A stretch of DNA of 64,000 nucleotides from Photobacterium sanguinicancri (GTDB lineage Bacteria; Pseudomonadota; Gammaproteobacteria; Enterobacterales; Vibrionaceae), in NCBI RefSeq assembly GCF_024346675.1, contig NZ_AP024850.1, positions 3,286,001 through 3,350,000 of the forward strand, written 5' to 3'. Below the pieces are notes generated by a model. That model made no database searches. It was not told the origin of the DNA and saw only the letters and a list, made by a program, of their open reading frames with translations. The position numbers and the translations under genes were made by a program. Shown here one piece after another: positions 19,771 through 40,742 of the stretch; the first letter of the stretch is position 1, and each line of letters opens with the position of its first letter.

Positions 19771-20052
19771 GAGTTCCTCTCTTCAATACATAGCTATAGA
19801 CCAATAGAAACTAAAAATGTTTCATTCTTCTAGCATAAAAAACCATGCAATTTATTCGCCAAAATATCCTTGCTCTGACGCTTTTTTCTTCCCGCAAACA
19901 GACTCTAGAACAAAATCATAATGCGATTCGCCTTATTTCTGATTATGGCCTAAAAAATAAGTGACACATGTCTAATCTTGTTAACTGGTATAACCAGATT
20001 GATGTGCTTTTACTAAGATAATAAGGCGTCTAACTATAATCGGAAAAAAACA

Positions 20053-20604
20053 ATGAATAAGAAGCTTATCATTACCTTACTCGCAGGCTTACTACCAACA
20101 TTAGCATCTGCTCATAACCTTGAAATTGGCCAAGTATTACCAAGTGTTGATGTCGCCGATAAAGGTGAGATTTTATTAACCCAAGACAAGATTGCTTATC
20201 AAGCTTGGGCTACTGAACAACTGGTGGGTAAAGTGAGAGTCATCCAAGCAATTGCAGGTCGTAGTGCAGCCAAAGAAATGAATGCACCTATGATTGATGC
20301 GATTAAAGCGGCGGATCTACCAACGGATAAATACCAGACCACAACCATCATAAACCAAGATGACGCGATCTGGGGCACCGGAGGCTTTGTGAAATCCTCT
20401 GCCGAAGACAGTAAGCGAGAGTTCGCATGGTCATCCATGGTGCTGGATGCAAATGGTAACGTCCAACAAGCCTGGGATCTACAACCAGAAAATTCAATGA
20501 TTGCGCTGCTTGATGCAAAAGGAACCGTGCTTTTCGCCCAAGAAGGTCAGCTTTCTGAACAAGAAATACAACAAGTCATGAAGCTGATTAACAATAACCT
20601 GTAA
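20053..20604 (+). CDS. ytfJ: YtfJ-family periplasmic protein
   Basis: A 183-residue secreted protein. A signal peptide (MNKKLIITLLAGLLPTLASA, cleaved before HN) is followed by the YtfJ block LEIGQVLPSVDV and a thioredoxin-like core (GKVRVIQAIAGRSAAKEMN). The position of the CxxC of thioredoxins has no cysteines, so it is not a classical oxidoreductase. Later motifs DDAIWGTGGFVKSSAEDSKR and WSSMVLDANG fit YtfJ. In E. coli ytfJ lies near the same msrA-tam-ppa cluster. Function unknown. The 282-bp gap upstream shows no gene. Confidence 0.88.
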   Translation: MNKKLIITLLAGLLPTLASAHNLEIGQVLPSVDVADKGEILLTQDKIAYQAWATEQLVGKVRVIQAIAGRSAAKEMNAPMIDAIKAADLPTDKYQTTTIINQDDAIWGTGGFVKSSAEDSKREFAWSSMVLDANGNVQQAWDLQPENSMIALLDAKGTVLFAQEGQLSEQEIQQVMKLINNNL

Positions 20605-20647
20605 CACTTCCTATTCTTATCAAGCCATACCAGAGAACTAAATGTAA

Positions 20648-20662
20648 TGTTATAATGTCACA
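20648..20662 (+). promoter_or_regulatory. Probable Zur operator over an extended -10 promoter of zrgA
   Basis: TGTTATAATGTCACA matches 12 of 14 arm positions of the gammaproteobacterial Zur palindrome TGTTATA-N-TATAACA, and the flanks (AA on the left, CATT on the right) extend it towards the longer consensus. Inside it, TGTTATAAT is an extended -10 hexamer (TATAAT at 20651-20656), so a bound repressor would block RNA polymerase. Consensus from memory; assignment by inspection plus the zinc-uptake context. Confidence 0.6.
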
Positions 20663-20683
20663 CATTGTAACAGCATTGGTTTT

Positions 20684-20727
20684 GGAGCAAAGCTAATGGG
20701 GAGCAATTTGCACTAAGCATTTGCTCC
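20684..20727 (+). promoter_or_regulatory. zrgA 5' leader with alternative hairpins
   Basis: Two copies of GGAGCAA (20684-20690 and 20700-20706) can each pair with the single TTTGCTCC at 20720-20727, so the two hairpins exclude each other. The leader starts just after the presumed zrgA transcription start. Whether this is regulatory is not shown. Confidence 0.35.
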
Positions 20728-20795
20728 TTACTTTGTAACATCCCCCTTGTTGCCGCGCTGTATTTATATCGTTTTCAACCATAGGGAAAGCAAAC

Positions 20796-21470
<675 letters not shown>

Positions 21471-21475
21471 TGAAG

Positions 21476-21500
21476 TAAGAGGGGCTCACGCCCCTTTTTA
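21476..21500 (+). terminator. Terminator-like hairpin between zrgA and the ABC genes
   Basis: AGGGGC, loop TCAC, GCCCCTTTTTA: a classic short GC stem with a T run, 12 bp before the ATPase start. It probably ends most transcripts after zrgA and lets a fraction continue. Confidence 0.75.
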
Positions 21501-21511
21501 GGAAACCAACC

Positions 21512-22207
21512 ATGACTGTTATAGACATTTCAAATCTCACTTTTCGCTGGGCACGACAACACGCTGATATATTAGCAATCCCTCAATTCACGGTGCAGCA
21601 AGGTGAGAAAGTTTTTCTCAAAGGGCCAAGTGGGAGTGGAAAGTCGACGTTACTGGGATTACTATCGGGAATAAGCCAACCTACCTCTGGTGATGTATCT
21701 ATCCTTGGGCAAAAGCTGAGCGAATTAAAGGCCTCTCAACGCGATACATTCAGAGCAAATCACATTGGTTATATCTTCCAGATGTTCAATTTGTTGCCGT
21801 ACCTATCTGTACTTGAAAATGTGATGCTGCCTTGTCGTTTCTCATCCTTACGCCAACAACGAATCTCAAGTAACTTAGAACAAGAAGCCAAGCGCTTATT
21901 AGCACAACTTCATTTACCACAGGATTGCCTCCATAAACCTATCAGTGAATTGAGTATTGGTCAGCAACAACGCGTTGCTGCCGCGCGAGCACTTATGGGC
22001 CAACCCGAGCTACTCATTGCAGATGAGCCAACATCAGCACTAGATCAAAATAATCGTGAAGCCTTCATTGAACTACTAATGGCAGAGTGTGAACGTTCTA
22101 ATACCACTCTTTTATTTGTGAGCCATGATCAGACACTTGAAGGGCTTTTTGATCGAACCGTTGCTCTCAATGACATCAATACTACCCACCAAGAGATAAC
22201 ATCATGA
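21512..22207 (+). CDS. zrgB: ABC transporter ATPase, zrg cluster
   Basis: A 231-residue nucleotide-binding protein of the LolD/MacB-like subfamily. Walker A GPSGSGKST is at residues 38-46, the Q-loop is near IFQMFNLLPYLSVLENV (88-104), the signature LSIGQQQ at 147-153, Walker B LLIADE at 167-172 and the switch His in VSHDQ. The signature has SIG in place of the usual SGG. It lies directly before an FtsX-like permease that starts 4 bases inside its end (ATGA overlap), so the pair is translationally coupled. The zinc role is inferred from zrgA and the operator. Confidence 0.88.
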   Translation: MTVIDISNLTFRWARQHADILAIPQFTVQQGEKVFLKGPSGSGKSTLLGLLSGISQPTSGDVSILGQKLSELKASQRDTFRANHIGYIFQMFNLLPYLSVLENVMLPCRFSSLRQQRISSNLEQEAKRLLAQLHLPQDCLHKPISELSIGQQQRVAAARALMGQPELLIADEPTSALDQNNREAFIELLMAECERSNTTLLFVSHDQTLEGLFDRTVALNDINTTHQEITS

Positions 22208-23463
22208 AGGCTATCTTACATTTAGCATGGAAAAGCCTAAATAACCGAAAAGCCACTGCGCTACTCACCATACTAACAGTGGCAATCTCAGTTACTCTGT
22301 TACTCGGTGTTGAGCGCGTAAGAACACAAGCCAAGGCCAGCTTTGCCAATACTATTTCTGGTACAGATCTTATTGTTGGTTCACGCGCAGGTTCAGTCAA
22401 TTTATTACTCTACTCGGTATTTCGCATCGGTAATGCGACCAATAATATCGATTGGAAAAGCTATCAGGAAATCACTTCACATCGTTCAGTTAAGTGGGCA
22501 ATTCCAATTTCTCTAGGGGATTCACACCGTGGGTTTAGAGTAATTGGTACTAATAGCGATTATTTCGAACATTATAAATACGGTAAAAAACAGCTGCTTA
22601 ACTTTGATAAAGGCTTACCTTTTACGGGCTTATTCGAAACTGTCGTCGGCGCGGAAGTTGCGAGGAAATTAAACTATAAGTTGGGAGATGAAATTATTAT
22701 CGCCCATGGCATTAGTGATAAATCATTCAACCGCCATGATAACTTACCGTTCAAAGTAGTCGGAATACTGTCCCCAACTGGAACGCCTGTTGACCGTAGC
22801 GTGCATGTTTCTTTAGAAGCTATCGAGGCCATTCACGTAGGGTGGGAATCAGGAGCGCGCTTAGGCCCTACGCCTGAAGCTGAGTTACTGCTACAACAAC
22901 AGTTTAAACCAAACCAAATTACCGCCTTCATGGTCGGACTTAATTCAAAAATCCAAACCTTTGCCCTTCAGCGCTATATCAATACATATAGTAAAGAACC
23001 ATTGAGCGCTATCGTGCCAGGTATTGCTTTACATGAACTCTGGCAAATGATGTCAATTGCCGAACAAGCACTACTCATCGTTTCAGGGTTTGTCGTGATT
23101 GCTGGTTTATTAGGCATGCTTTCTAGTCTATTAACGAGCCTAAATGAGCGTCGGCGTGAAATGGCTATACTACGAGCAACAGGAGCAAGGCCTAGTCATA
23201 TTTTCTTTTTGCTAATCAGTGAAGCAACCTTCTTAACTGCATTAGGAGTATTACTGGGATCTATCATGCTCTACGGTCTGCTTTTCCTTGCTCAGCCATT
23301 TATCTTGACGCACTTTGGAATGTATATCGAGATCACACCACTAAATATTTATGAGCTAACTCTACTGGCGGTCGTTCAAACTGCAGGTATCCTAGTCGGT
23401 ATCATTCCAGCAATTCGCGCTTATCAACACTCACTGTCTGATGGCATGACAATCAAGATTTAA
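22204..23463 (+). CDS. zrgC: ABC transporter permease (FtsX/MacB-like), zrg cluster
   Basis: A 419-residue inner-membrane protein. An N-terminal helix (ATALLTILTVAISVTLLLGV, about 15-34) is followed by a large periplasmic domain (about 35-280) with DLIVGSRAGSVNLLLYSVFR, typical of MacB-type permeases. Three C-terminal helices lie around 285-310, 335-365 and 385-405. The coupling motif RRREMAILRATGARPSHI (about 315-332) contacts the ATPase. The MacB fold is usual for transport from or within the periplasm, so a role in classical import is not obvious; the zinc link comes from its neighbours. Confidence 0.88.
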   Translation: MKAILHLAWKSLNNRKATALLTILTVAISVTLLLGVERVRTQAKASFANTISGTDLIVGSRAGSVNLLLYSVFRIGNATNNIDWKSYQEITSHRSVKWAIPISLGDSHRGFRVIGTNSDYFEHYKYGKKQLLNFDKGLPFTGLFETVVGAEVARKLNYKLGDEIIIAHGISDKSFNRHDNLPFKVVGILSPTGTPVDRSVHVSLEAIEAIHVGWESGARLGPTPEAELLLQQQFKPNQITAFMVGLNSKIQTFALQRYINTYSKEPLSAIVPGIALHELWQMMSIAEQALLIVSGFVVIAGLLGMLSSLLTSLNERRREMAILRATGARPSHIFFLLISEATFLTALGVLLGSIMLYGLLFLAQPFILTHFGMYIEITPLNIYELTLLAVVQTAGILVGIIPAIRAYQHSLSDGMTIKI

Positions 23464-23472
23464 GGGAACATC

Positions 23473-23958
23473 ATGAGAAAATGGCTTATCGCCTTATGCT
23501 GTACATTTTCATTACTAGTACATGCTTCCGAGCCACTGACACTCGATTGGCTAGACCTAGTGCCAGAGAGTGAACGCTCAATGATCAATGAACAAGGCAT
23601 CGCTGCGTTTATAGATCATAACGGTGGTAAAGCAAAACAGAACCAGATGGGAAAAGTACGAGAAGAGTTAAATGGTAGCCAAGTGAAGATCCCTGGCTTT
23701 GTTATTCCGTTGGAAGGGGACGATAAAGCAGTTACAGAGTTTTTACTTGTTCCCTATTTCGGCGCTTGCATTCACGTACCGCCACCACCGCCAAACCAGA
23801 TTATTTATGTGAAGTTTCCATCTGGTGCTCCTATTCAACAGCTTTGGGATGTTGTTTATATCATCGGTGAGTTAAAAACCCAGCATGTCAGTCATGATTT
23901 AGCTGAAGTCGGCTACCTCATTGAAGGCACTCGACTCGAAGAATACGACGACATGTAG
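23473..23958 (+). CDS. DUF3299 periplasmic protein, zrg cluster
   Basis: A 161-residue protein. A signal peptide (MRKWLIALCCTFSLLVHA) is followed by TLDWLDLVPESERSM and the conserved block VKIPGFVIPLEGDDKAVTEF, LLVPYFGACIHVPPPPPNQI. The Cys-Ile-His in that block, ahead of a run of prolines, could bind metal. It starts 9 bp after the permease gene and ends the operon at a strong terminator. Known zrg loci carry a gene of this family; its molecular role is not established. Confidence 0.85.
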   Translation: MRKWLIALCCTFSLLVHASEPLTLDWLDLVPESERSMINEQGIAAFIDHNGGKAKQNQMGKVREELNGSQVKIPGFVIPLEGDDKAVTEFLLVPYFGACIHVPPPPPNQIIYVKFPSGAPIQQLWDVVYIIGELKTQHVSHDLAEVGYLIEGTRLEEYDDM

Positions 23959-23976
23959 ATGCTCAATAAACCCCAC

Positions 23977-24006
23977 AAAGGCTAATATTCTGTATTAGCC
24001 TTTTTT
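23977..24006 (+). terminator. Rho-independent terminator of the zrg operon
   Basis: AAAGGCTAATA, loop TTCTG, TATTAGCCTTTTTT: a good stem with six T, 18 bp after the DUF3299 stop. Confidence 0.87.
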
Positions 24007-24106
24007 CTACCGAGATACTTTCCCTCTCTCAAAATACAAAATTTCATTTCGCGATTAAGACTAATTACTGGTACAACAAAGATACGACTAGATTGAGTTA
24101 CTCTAC

Positions 24107-24976
24107 ATGAGCACACCTTCAGATAAATCTTCCCAAGCGCTAACAATGAAAAGCACTCAGCCCCCTAAAGATAGTGCATCTTCACCCCTACGAAGCTCAA
24201 AACAATATACAGAAGCGATAGGTAAACTATTCGCCATCAATCATTTAATAACGGAAAGTGAAGAACGCTCCCTTGAGTTACGAACTCAACAACGAGAACA
24301 AAAAGAGCGTGAAGCTCAGCAGGTTAATCTTGAGAAAATACTCAAAATTGCTTACGACGTTAGCACTGACGATAGTGCAAATATGCCAGATCCTGATTGG
24401 CTGGCACACTTCATGTTTATCGCCAAAAATATTTATAGTGCCAATATGCAAGCATTATGGGGAAGAGTATTAAAAAAAGAAGTCATAGCACCGGGTAGCT
24501 TTTCTATCAAAGCACTTAATACACTAAAGAATATGACAAAGAAAGATGCACATGCCTTTCAGCACGCGTGTTCACTCAGCTGTAGCTTTGGCACTGATCA
24601 AGGCAGAAAACTACTCACAGGTGCAATTAATCAGAAAATGAGCCTTTTCGTCATACCTAGACGTGAGCAATCAAAATTAACACTAGGACAATACCAATTA
24701 CCCTACCATGAACTTTTATCACTCATCGAGCTAGGAATCATTCACGCTTCAGAACTTGAGTCTGGGACTATATCTCAACACCAAGCAATGCCACTCAATT
24801 ATCAAAACCACCACTTTAAGGTATTAGCCAACAGTAAAATTAGTGCATTGACTTATTACCGCTTTACTCCAACAGGTAATGAACTTGCTCATTTACTACC
24901 AGTTAGTAAATATGAAAGCTATCAAACCGACTTAATCCACCTACTGAGCCAATACTTCATTATTGAATCTAGCTAA
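24107..24976 (+). CDS. TIGR03899-like protein of unknown function
   Basis: A 289-residue soluble protein with no signal peptide. A polar, Ser/Lys-rich N-terminus (about 1-35) is followed by a charged helix rich in Glu, Arg and Gln (about 53-80, likely coiled coil). The core includes PDPDWLAHFMFIAKNIYSAN and MQALWGRVLKKEVIAPGSFS, resembling DUF2806/TIGR03899 proteins of Vibrio and Shewanella. These have no known function. I am moderately sure of the family. It stands alone between the zrg terminator and the hairpin shared with the convergent glycosyltransferase gene. Confidence 0.7.
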   Translation: MSTPSDKSSQALTMKSTQPPKDSASSPLRSSKQYTEAIGKLFAINHLITESEERSLELRTQQREQKEREAQQVNLEKILKIAYDVSTDDSANMPDPDWLAHFMFIAKNIYSANMQALWGRVLKKEVIAPGSFSIKALNTLKNMTKKDAHAFQHACSLSCSFGTDQGRKLLTGAINQKMSLFVIPRREQSKLTLGQYQLPYHELLSLIELGIIHASELESGTISQHQAMPLNYQNHHFKVLANSKISALTYYRFTPTGNELAHLLPVSKYESYQTDLIHLLSQYFIIESS

Positions 24977-24978
24977 AT

Positions 24979-25003
24979 AAAAACGCCCTTGAAAGAGCGT
25001 TTA
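24979..25003. terminator. Terminator-like hairpin between convergent genes
   Basis: AAACGCCCTT, loop GAA, AGAGCGTTT, with one mismatch; A-rich on one side, TTTAT on the other. It lies between the TIGR03899-like gene and the glycosyltransferase gene. Confidence 0.6.
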
Positions 25004-25013
25004 TAGGTATCAC

Positions 25014-26072
25014 TTATTTTAAACCCAACTGAGAGAATATTACGTTGACATCAATATTCTCTATATCGGTTACATTGACCGTATTAGCACCAATACAACC
25101 GTATACTGTTGGATCGGTTTCTGTAAATAAGCCAATACAGTTTGCACCTGCCGCATCAGCCAAATGCAAAGGACCAGTATCAGAGCAAATAAACATGTCA
25201 CATTGCGCTAAAAATGCAGCTAGAGCGCGCATGTCCGCATTTTGATAGACTTGCGTATCGCCTTCTAAAGGCGTTTGAATGTCAGGGCTCAAAATCTCAA
25301 CACAAATAGTATTTTCAGGATCATAGTCTTTAAACTTAGCGACTATCCCTTTCCATACATTCTCGCTCAAAACTTTCGTACCTCTCGCACCACGAAAGTA
25401 TGCGAGTACTCGAGAACTACTATCTTTGGACAAATCACGTAAAGCTGTTGTTGCCGATTCGACTTCACCCTCAGACAAAATAATTTCATAACCATAAGGT
25501 TTTTCTAAATGATTACCTATCCCCTCTAATATTTTAAGAGGCTTAAAAGCAAAGTGCCTTTCACAATCGTCTTCAACAACAGCATGTGGGAATGCAATAC
25601 CATTAATATCAGAGACAAAAGCGGTTTTATTACGTCCATTCATCAGTGCTGAAGTAACGGCATCACCAACAGACTGATAAGGCATCAGCACTAAATCATA
25701 ATCATTTTTCTTCAGCTCTTTAATACATTCTCCCCACTTGAAAATATCTTTAAAAGAAAAGTGAGAATAAAATATTTTATTAATCGAGATATTTTCGAAG
25801 ATCTTCCCTTGCCAAGGCAAATTCAAAACAAGATCAATCTCAGCATTCGGGTAACACTTTCTGGTTTCATGCAGAAACGGTAATAAGAAGAACATATTAC
25901 CGATACGCTTATTTGTCCTAACAATCAATATCTTCTCAACGTATTCAGGCTTGATCAACGAATCAACCATAATCTTTTTGTTGTTGATAACTTGAAACAG
26001 GAGCACTTCAAGTTTCATCATTTTTTTTCGTCGATATTGATCAAATTTTCGCAGCGAATCTTTAAATGTCAT
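25014..26072 (-). CDS. Family 9 glycosyltransferase (heptosyltransferase-like)
   Basis: A GT-B fold glycosyltransferase of 352 residues. The usual GT9 start is recognisable at KILIVRTNKRIGNMFFLLPF (near residue 49), preceded by about 45 basic residues that are an unusual N-terminal extension. The C-terminal donor site is CDMFICSDTGPLHLADAAG (about 293-311). Such enzymes add heptose or related sugars to the LPS core. The start codon is uncertain: an in-frame TTG lies one codon before the ATG at 26072, and no clear Shine-Dalgarno is seen. It is a lone gene with A+T-richer sequence than its neighbours, away from any LPS locus, which suggests transfer or relocation. Confidence 0.85.
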   Translation of the reverse strand: MTFKDSLRKFDQYRRKKMMKLEVLLFQVINNKKIMVDSLIKPEYVEKILIVRTNKRIGNMFFLLPFLHETRKCYPNAEIDLVLNLPWQGKIFENISINKIFYSHFSFKDIFKWGECIKELKKNDYDLVLMPYQSVGDAVTSALMNGRNKTAFVSDINGIAFPHAVVEDDCERHFAFKPLKILEGIGNHLEKPYGYEIILSEGEVESATTALRDLSKDSSSRVLAYFRGARGTKVLSENVWKGIVAKFKDYDPENTICVEILSPDIQTPLEGDTQVYQNADMRALAAFLAQCDMFICSDTGPLHLADAAGANCIGLFTETDPTVYGCIGANTVNVTDIENIDVNVIFSQLGLK

Positions 26073-26075
26073 CAA

Positions 26076-26396
26076 AAATTTACCGCAGCTAAAGGAGAAT
26101 AATTAAGATATTAATCCCCCACAATACTTGGATTACTTCGCAGCCTCCACCTAATTTACGGATTCTAAACACAGCTCTAATTAGTTTATTGCAAGTGACA
26201 TATCAACAGATAGAGAAGCACCCAGCTGATTATTTATTATTCGTAACGAAGAAATAGCTAAGTATGGATAACGAAGAAATTAAGAAGGAAGAGTCGTTGG
26301 AACAAGGACATCTATTTCTGAGGCTAGTAAGCTAATATCGCAATAGTTTACACAGGCGATTCAGAGATCATATACTTTTTCACTTTTATACAAACG
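26076..26396. other. Non-coding gap between the glycosyltransferase and rrn A
   Basis: About 320 bp, AT-rich. A 12-bp direct repeat TAACGAAGAAAT occurs at 26244-26255 and 26269-26280. A 23-codon ORF (26264-26335) lacks a ribosome site and is not accepted. The glycosyltransferase promoter should lie here; no hexamers stand out. Confidence 0.5.
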
Positions 26397-26428
26397 TAAA
26401 AAAGCCCAAGTCGTGAGACTTGGGCTTA
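26397..26428 (-). terminator. Terminator of rRNA operon A
   Basis: Minus strand AAGCCCAAGTC, loop TCAC, GACTTGGGCTT followed by TTTT: an 11-bp perfect stem with a T run, 8 bp after tRNA-Asp. Confidence 0.9.
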
Positions 26429-26435
26429 GTATAAG

Positions 26436-26512
26436 TGGCGGAGCGGACGGGACTCGAACCCGCGACCCCCGGCGTGACAGGCCGGTATTCTAACCAACTG
26501 AACTACCGCTCC
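26436..26512 (-). tRNA. tRNA-Asp (GTC)
   Basis: 77 nt. The minus-strand sequence starts GGAGCGGTAGTTCAGTTGG, has GTC in the anticodon loop (CCTGTCACG), T-loop GGTTCGAGTCC, and a genome-encoded CCA end. It is the last gene of operon A, after the 5S, as tRNA-Asp is in some E. coli rrn operons. Confidence 0.97.
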
Positions 26513-26578
26513 ACACGGTGATAAACAGTTGCCTGTCTACCCGATAAATGTCGTTCAATACATTTATCTAAATTTGAA

Positions 26579-26696
26579 GCCTGGCGATGACCTACTCTCA
26601 CATGGGGAGACCCCACACTACCATCGGCGCTATTACGTTTCACTACTGAGTTCGGCATGGGATCAGGTGGGTCCATAATGCTATGGTCGCCAAGCA
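26579..26696 (-). rRNA. rrf: 5S rRNA, operon A
   Basis: Minus strand: starts TGCTTGGCGACCATAGC and contains CCCACCTGATCCCATGCCGA and GAACTCAGTAGTGAAACG, the bacterial 5S core, and ends TCATCGCCAGGC. About 118 nt; the exact ends may shift by 1-2 nt. Confidence 0.96.
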
Positions 26697-26816
26697 AATT
26701 CGGTTTATCTTACGCCGTCGGCGGAAGATACAATCTGGGAAAGTTAACTAGTTACAATATTCGTTCTTAACACGCATTCAAGCGTTATGGAGTCCGTAAA
26801 ACCCCTTGGGTGTTGT

Positions 26817-29710
<2,894 letters not shown>

Positions 29711-29997
29711 ATACAACCCCAAGAGGTCTGTATGTTCAAACAACCAAGGTTTTATCGTCACTCATTTCCGATCAAGAAAAATGAGGACATTGGTTTTTCG
29801 CCGGACTCTACACAAGACACTTGAATGTGTGTTGTTTTGAGAACTCGTTTTTATCATTAAAGATAAAAACTATTGTAATTGAATCTATTGATTCAATTTA
29901 CTAGTCAGCTTTCCAGATTGTTAAAGAACAGGTGTTTTGATCATCAGAGATGAAAAATCCACTTTCTAATCACACTCTGTCGAATGTCTTTAGAAAG

Positions 29998-30073
29998 TGG
30001 TGGAGCTATGCGGGATCGAACCGCAGACCTCCTGCGTGCAAGGCAGGCGCTCTCCCAGCTGAGCTATAACCCC
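29998..30073 (-). tRNA. tRNA-Ala (TGC)
   Basis: 76 nt. The minus-strand sequence starts GGGGTTATAGCTCAGCTGGG, has TGC in the anticodon loop (CTTGCACG), and ends with encoded CCA. It is the spacer tRNA nearest the 23S gene. Confidence 0.97.
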
Positions 30074-30119
30074 AACGTATAAAAAGACTGTTTACCGCCA
30101 CTTTTTCTGGGAGAAAAAG

Positions 30120-30196
<77 letters not shown>

Positions 30197-30272
30197 AAGT
30201 CTTTTTTGCGTTCTTTTACATTTTAACCAAGCAATCTGTGTGGACACTGCATCAAACAAGCAGTCTATCGTT

Positions 30273-31815
<1,543 letters not shown>

Positions 31816-32076
31816 AAAGTTTTTGATGGCTCAATGAATACTGATTGAATATCGATAACTAGAAGCTAGTCATGATATTCGAATTGACTGTGCCAAAGCT
31901 TAAGTAAACTTAAGTTTTGTATTGGTCACTCAGTTCATTGATGCCAAATTCATTGTTACTTAAAAAGTCACAATGAACAGTTTTGACTATTCATTTCACG
32001 AGTGCCCACACAGATTGCATGGTCAAATTGTTAAAGAGCTTTGCTTTCAGTGCCTTAACACTTAAGCAGGAGGCGT
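31816..32076 (-). other. rRNA operon A leader with boxA
   Basis: The transcribed leader between the P2-like promoter and the 16S gene. It carries boxA (GCTCTTTAACAA) at 32028-32039 for the antitermination complex, and sequence complementary to the 16S 3' flank (GACTGTTTGAT-like region) for the processing stem. It is nearly identical to the operon C leader, with at least two base differences. Confidence 0.75.
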
Positions 32077-32104
32077 ATAATACGCTTTCTACTTTGAAAG
32101 TCAA
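32077..32104 (-). promoter_or_regulatory. P2-like promoter of rRNA operon A
   Basis: Minus strand: -35 TTGACT (32104-32099), 16-nt spacer, -10 TATTAT (32082-32077), then ACGCCTCC. The hexamers and the 16-nt spacing are those of the E. coli rrn P2 promoters (recalled). AT-rich sequence upstream can act as an UP element. Only 69 bp separate it from the 5S gene of operon B. Confidence 0.85.
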
Positions 32105-32141
32105 CATAAAATTCTATGTAATTCACACAAAACATTATGTT

Positions 32142-32164
32142 GACTCGTCTCATCGAGACAAGTC
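32142..32164 (-). terminator. Terminator-like hairpin after operon B, no T run
   Basis: Minus strand GACTTGTCTC, loop GAT, GAGACGAGTC (one G-U pair), followed by AACATAATG, so no proper T tract. It may be a weak stop or only an RNA-processing hairpin. Confidence 0.5.
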
Positions 32165-32173
32165 GAAATTAAA

Positions 32174-32291
32174 GCCTGGCGATGACCTACTCTCACATGG
32201 GGAGACCCCACACTACCATCGGCGCTATTACGTTTCACTACTGAGTTCGGCATGGGATCAGGTGGGTCCATAATGCTATGGTCGCCAAGCA
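32174..32291 (-). rRNA. rrf: 5S rRNA, operon B
   Basis: Same sequence as the operon A 5S gene over its full length by inspection. No tRNA follows it. Confidence 0.96.
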
Positions 32292-32411
32292 AATTCGGTT
32301 TATCTTACGCCGTCGGCGGAAGATACAATCTGGGAAAGTTAACTAGTTACAATATTCGTTCTTAACACGCATTCAAGCGTTATGGAGTCCGTAAAACCCC
32401 TTGGGTGTTGT

Positions 32412-35305
<2,894 letters not shown>

Positions 35306-35641
35306 ATACAACCCCAAGAGGTCTGTATGTTCAAACAACCAAGGTTTTATCGTCACTCATTTCCGATCAAGAAAAATGAGGACATTGGTTTTTCGCCGGA
35401 CTCTACACAAGACACTTGAATGTGTGTTGTTTTGAGAACTCGTTTTTATCATTAAAGATAAAAACTATTGTAATTGAATCTATTGATTCAATTTACTAGT
35501 CAGCTTTCCAGATTGTTAAAGAGCATAACGCAAAAAGCGTTAATCAATAACCGAAGTCATTCATTAGCGCTTTCGCTATTTCTAAAACTAATTTACCAAG
35601 CAATCTGTGTGGACACTGCATCAAACAAGCAGTCTATCGTT
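35306..35641 (-). other. 16S-23S spacer of operon B, tRNA-free
   Basis: 336 bp, no tRNA. Where A has its tRNAs, this spacer has a short segment with an inverted repeat (AACGCAAAAAGCGTT). boxA (GCTCTTTAACAA) is at 35513-35524. The 23S-proximal part is identical to A. Confidence 0.85.
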
Positions 35642-37184
<1,543 letters not shown>

Positions 37185-37458
37185 AAAGTTTTTGATGGCT
37201 CAATGAATACTGATTGAATATCGATAACTAGAAGCTAGTCATGATATTCGAATTGACTGTGCCAAAGCTTAAGTAAACTTAAGTTTTGTATTGGTCACTC
37301 AGTTCATTGATGCCAAATTCATTGTTACTTAAAAAGTCACAATGAACAGTTTTGACTATTCATTTCACGAGTGCCCACACAGATTGCATGGTCAAATTGT
37401 TAAAGAACGTTGACTTTCAATACCTTAGCGTTGAACGCTTCAGCAAGTCAGGACGCGT
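37185..37458 (-). other. rRNA operon B leader with boxA
   Basis: Leader with boxA GTTCTTTAACAA at 37397-37408. The half next to 16S matches the other leaders; the part between boxA and the promoter is specific to this copy. Confidence 0.75.
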
Positions 37459-37486
37459 ATAATACGCTTCTCAACTTTTAAGTCAA
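37459..37486 (-). promoter_or_regulatory. P2-like promoter of rRNA operon B
   Basis: Minus strand: TTGACT (37486-37481), 16-nt spacer, TATTAT (37464-37459), then ACGCGTCC. A long A/T tract lies upstream (37487-37545), a likely UP element. Unlike A and C, the sequence around the hexamers is different. Confidence 0.85.
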
Positions 37487-37570
37487 GATAAAACTTTCAT
37501 CTTTTTAATCATTCGATTAAAACATAAAAACCTTATATTGACTCCGCTCACACCGCTTGATGCTAGAGCG

Positions 37571-37599
37571 AAATAAAAGCCCGTTGTTGCCAACGGGCT
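37571..37599 (-). terminator. Terminator of rRNA operon C
   Basis: Minus strand AGCCCGTTG, loop GCAA, CAACGGGCT, then TTTATTT: a proper Rho-independent terminator 13 bp after the 5S gene. Confidence 0.9.
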
Positions 37600-37611
37600 C
37601 TCAAAATTGAA

Positions 37612-37729
37612 GCCTGGCGATGACCTACTCTCACATGGGGAGACCCCACACTACCATCGGCGCTATTACGTTTCACTACTGAGTTCGGCATGGGATCAGG
37701 TGGGTCCATAATGCTATGGTCGCCAAGCA
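37612..37729 (-). rRNA. rrf: 5S rRNA, operon C
   Basis: Matches the other 5S copies by inspection; no tRNA follows. The adjoining 23S-5S spacer differs from the others near 37750 (CCGTAGCGG in place of CCGTCGGCGG) and near 37775. Confidence 0.96.
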
Positions 37730-37849
37730 AATTCGGTTTATCTTACGCCGTAGCGGAAGATACAATCTGGGAAAATCTAACTAGTTACAATATTCGTTCT
37801 TAACACGCATTCAAGCGTTATGGAGTCCGTAAAACCCCTTGGGTGTTGT

Positions 37850-40742
<2,893 letters not shown>

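Noticed and set aside
26264..26335. 23-codon ORF beginning MDNEEIKKEE next to rRNA operon A
   Set aside because: No Shine-Dalgarno, low complexity and partly inside a 12-bp direct repeat; more likely chance.
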